This document shows, one piece after another, positions 63,531 to 64,000 of a stretch of DNA of 64,000 nucleotides. This DNA comes from JBAXTZ01 sp041666525 (GTDB lineage Bacteria; Bacillota; Negativicutes; JBAXTZ01), in NCBI GenBank assembly GCA_041666525.1, contig JBAYGT010000001.1:248001-312000 (forward strand), in the 5' to 3' direction. The position numbers were made by a program, and so were the translations under genes. Every line of letters begins with the position of its first letter. Position 1 is the stretch's first letter. The notes under the pieces are model-generated. The model saw nothing but the letters and a program-made list of their open reading frames with translations. It had not been told where the DNA came from and did not search any database.

Positions 63531-64000
63531 TTATTGTCGTTCTTTAATAAACCAACTTAAACCAAACGCCAGCACTGGTAAAAACATTATCACCGAAAAA
63601 ACCGCCGGTACGCCGAAACTGTCGGCAACCATACCAAGCGATACCACTGCCACTGCGCCCATCCCCATGGAAAAGCCCATGGTTATTGCTGATGCAGTCG
63701 CAACATTATTTGGCATAATTTTTTGGGCCAGAACCATCAGACTAGTCCAGGATGCCGCCAGAAAAAAACTATTAATCATCAGAAAAACTATTGCATACTC
63801 CACCGGTAGTGATTTGAACAAATATATCAGCAACGTCACCGGCAAAATTGAGTACAAGGCGACTTTGCGGCTACCGTATTTATCATTCATTAAACCGCCA
63901 ATATAAGTGCCAAACATCCCGGCTACCTGCACTATGGACAACACTGTACCGGAAAATTCTTCGCTCAGTTTGTGAAATATCACTAAATACAACGGCACAA
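63531..64000 (-). CDS. MFS transporter, 5' part beyond window
   Basis: The last 156 codons of a minus-strand gene running off the right edge. Five to six helices with the MFS mid-protein motif GGLMNDKYGSRKVALYS (the D-x-x-G-R/S-R/K signature at the start of the second half) and a Gly-rich helix MGFSMGMGAVAVVSLGM. It is the C-terminal half of a 12-helix transporter; the arrangement resembles the fosmidomycin-resistance (FSR) type, but this is uncertain. It is convergent with rqcH, 11 bases away, with no terminator visible. Confidence 0.8.
   Translation of the reverse strand, partial: VPLYLVIFHKLSEEFSGTVLSIVQVAGMFGTYIGGLMNDKYGSRKVALYSILPVTLLIYLFKSLPVEYAIVFLMINSFFLAASWTSLMVLAQKIMPNNVATASAITMGFSMGMGAVAVVSLGMVADSFGVPAVFSVIMFLPVLAFGLSWFIKERQ

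Noticed and set aside
1..64000. CRISPR array, insertion sequence, prophage or rRNA operon
   Set aside because: No regularly spaced repeats, transposase, integrase or rRNA sequence was seen; the only tandem repeat is the two-copy unit at 734-783.

Overview
This window reads as a chromosomal segment of an anaerobic, diderm Firmicute, most likely of the class Negativicutes (inference). The support is the gene order NFACT (rqcH) / dapF-yicC-remA-gmk-rpoZ / metK-priA, the Firmicute-type comEA-comEC-holA block near rpsT, TTGN-17-TATAAT type promoters with strong GGAGG ribosome sites, a SAM-I riboswitch on metK, a yybP-ykoY manganese riboswitch, [FeFe]-hydrogenase maturases, group 4 hydrogenase genes, and a signal-peptide-bearing, probably outer-membrane beta-barrel protein at the left edge. 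No phage, insertion sequence, CRISPR array or rRNA was seen. One tRNA-Pro is present. No gap without a gene exceeds 300 bases.

Layout. 1-1640: partial outer-membrane-like protein and a secreted Cys-containing protein, ending in a bidirectional terminator. 1639-8160: one minus-strand operon with TM1266-like regulator, aspA, hydF, hydE, hydG and a YitT-family membrane protein, driven by a clear promoter and a roughly 175-nt leader that carries an attenuator-like hairpin. 8186-13916: small membrane protein, manganese-riboswitch-controlled GDT1/UPF0016 exporter, a relic of a gamma-family PLP enzyme, an EamA transporter, a secreted C69 dipeptidase, an M20 amidohydrolase and an SGNH hydrolase. 13974-24654: envelope polysaccharide genes (WbaP-like transferase, O-antigen-ligase-like protein), two prepilins, two unknown membrane proteins and pilC, pilT, pilB of a type IV pilus.

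24667-40533: aroE, then two complete paralogous group 4 hydrogenase-type clusters that flank the divergent rpsT. Cluster 1 (25566-32827) keeps the four nickel-iron cysteines and has a ferredoxin domain fused to its small subunit. Cluster 2 (33338-40533) has the same membrane arm, but its large subunit has lost all four nickel-iron cysteines and its small subunit has lost most Fe-S ligands, several replaced by Asp. It looks like a redox-cofactor-free, complex I-like ion-pumping or signalling complex of the Ehr kind and is the most interesting item here.

40650-52659: holA, comEC, comEA (DNA uptake, which with the pilus genes suggests competence), leuS, divergent lgt, a complete AmmeMemoRadiSam set in two genes, rsgA, htpX and tRNA-Pro. 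52699-64000: rmuC, a second M20 amidohydrolase, priA, metK with its SAM-I riboswitch, rpoZ, gmk, remA, yicC, dapF, the divergent rqcH and a partial MFS transporter at the right edge.
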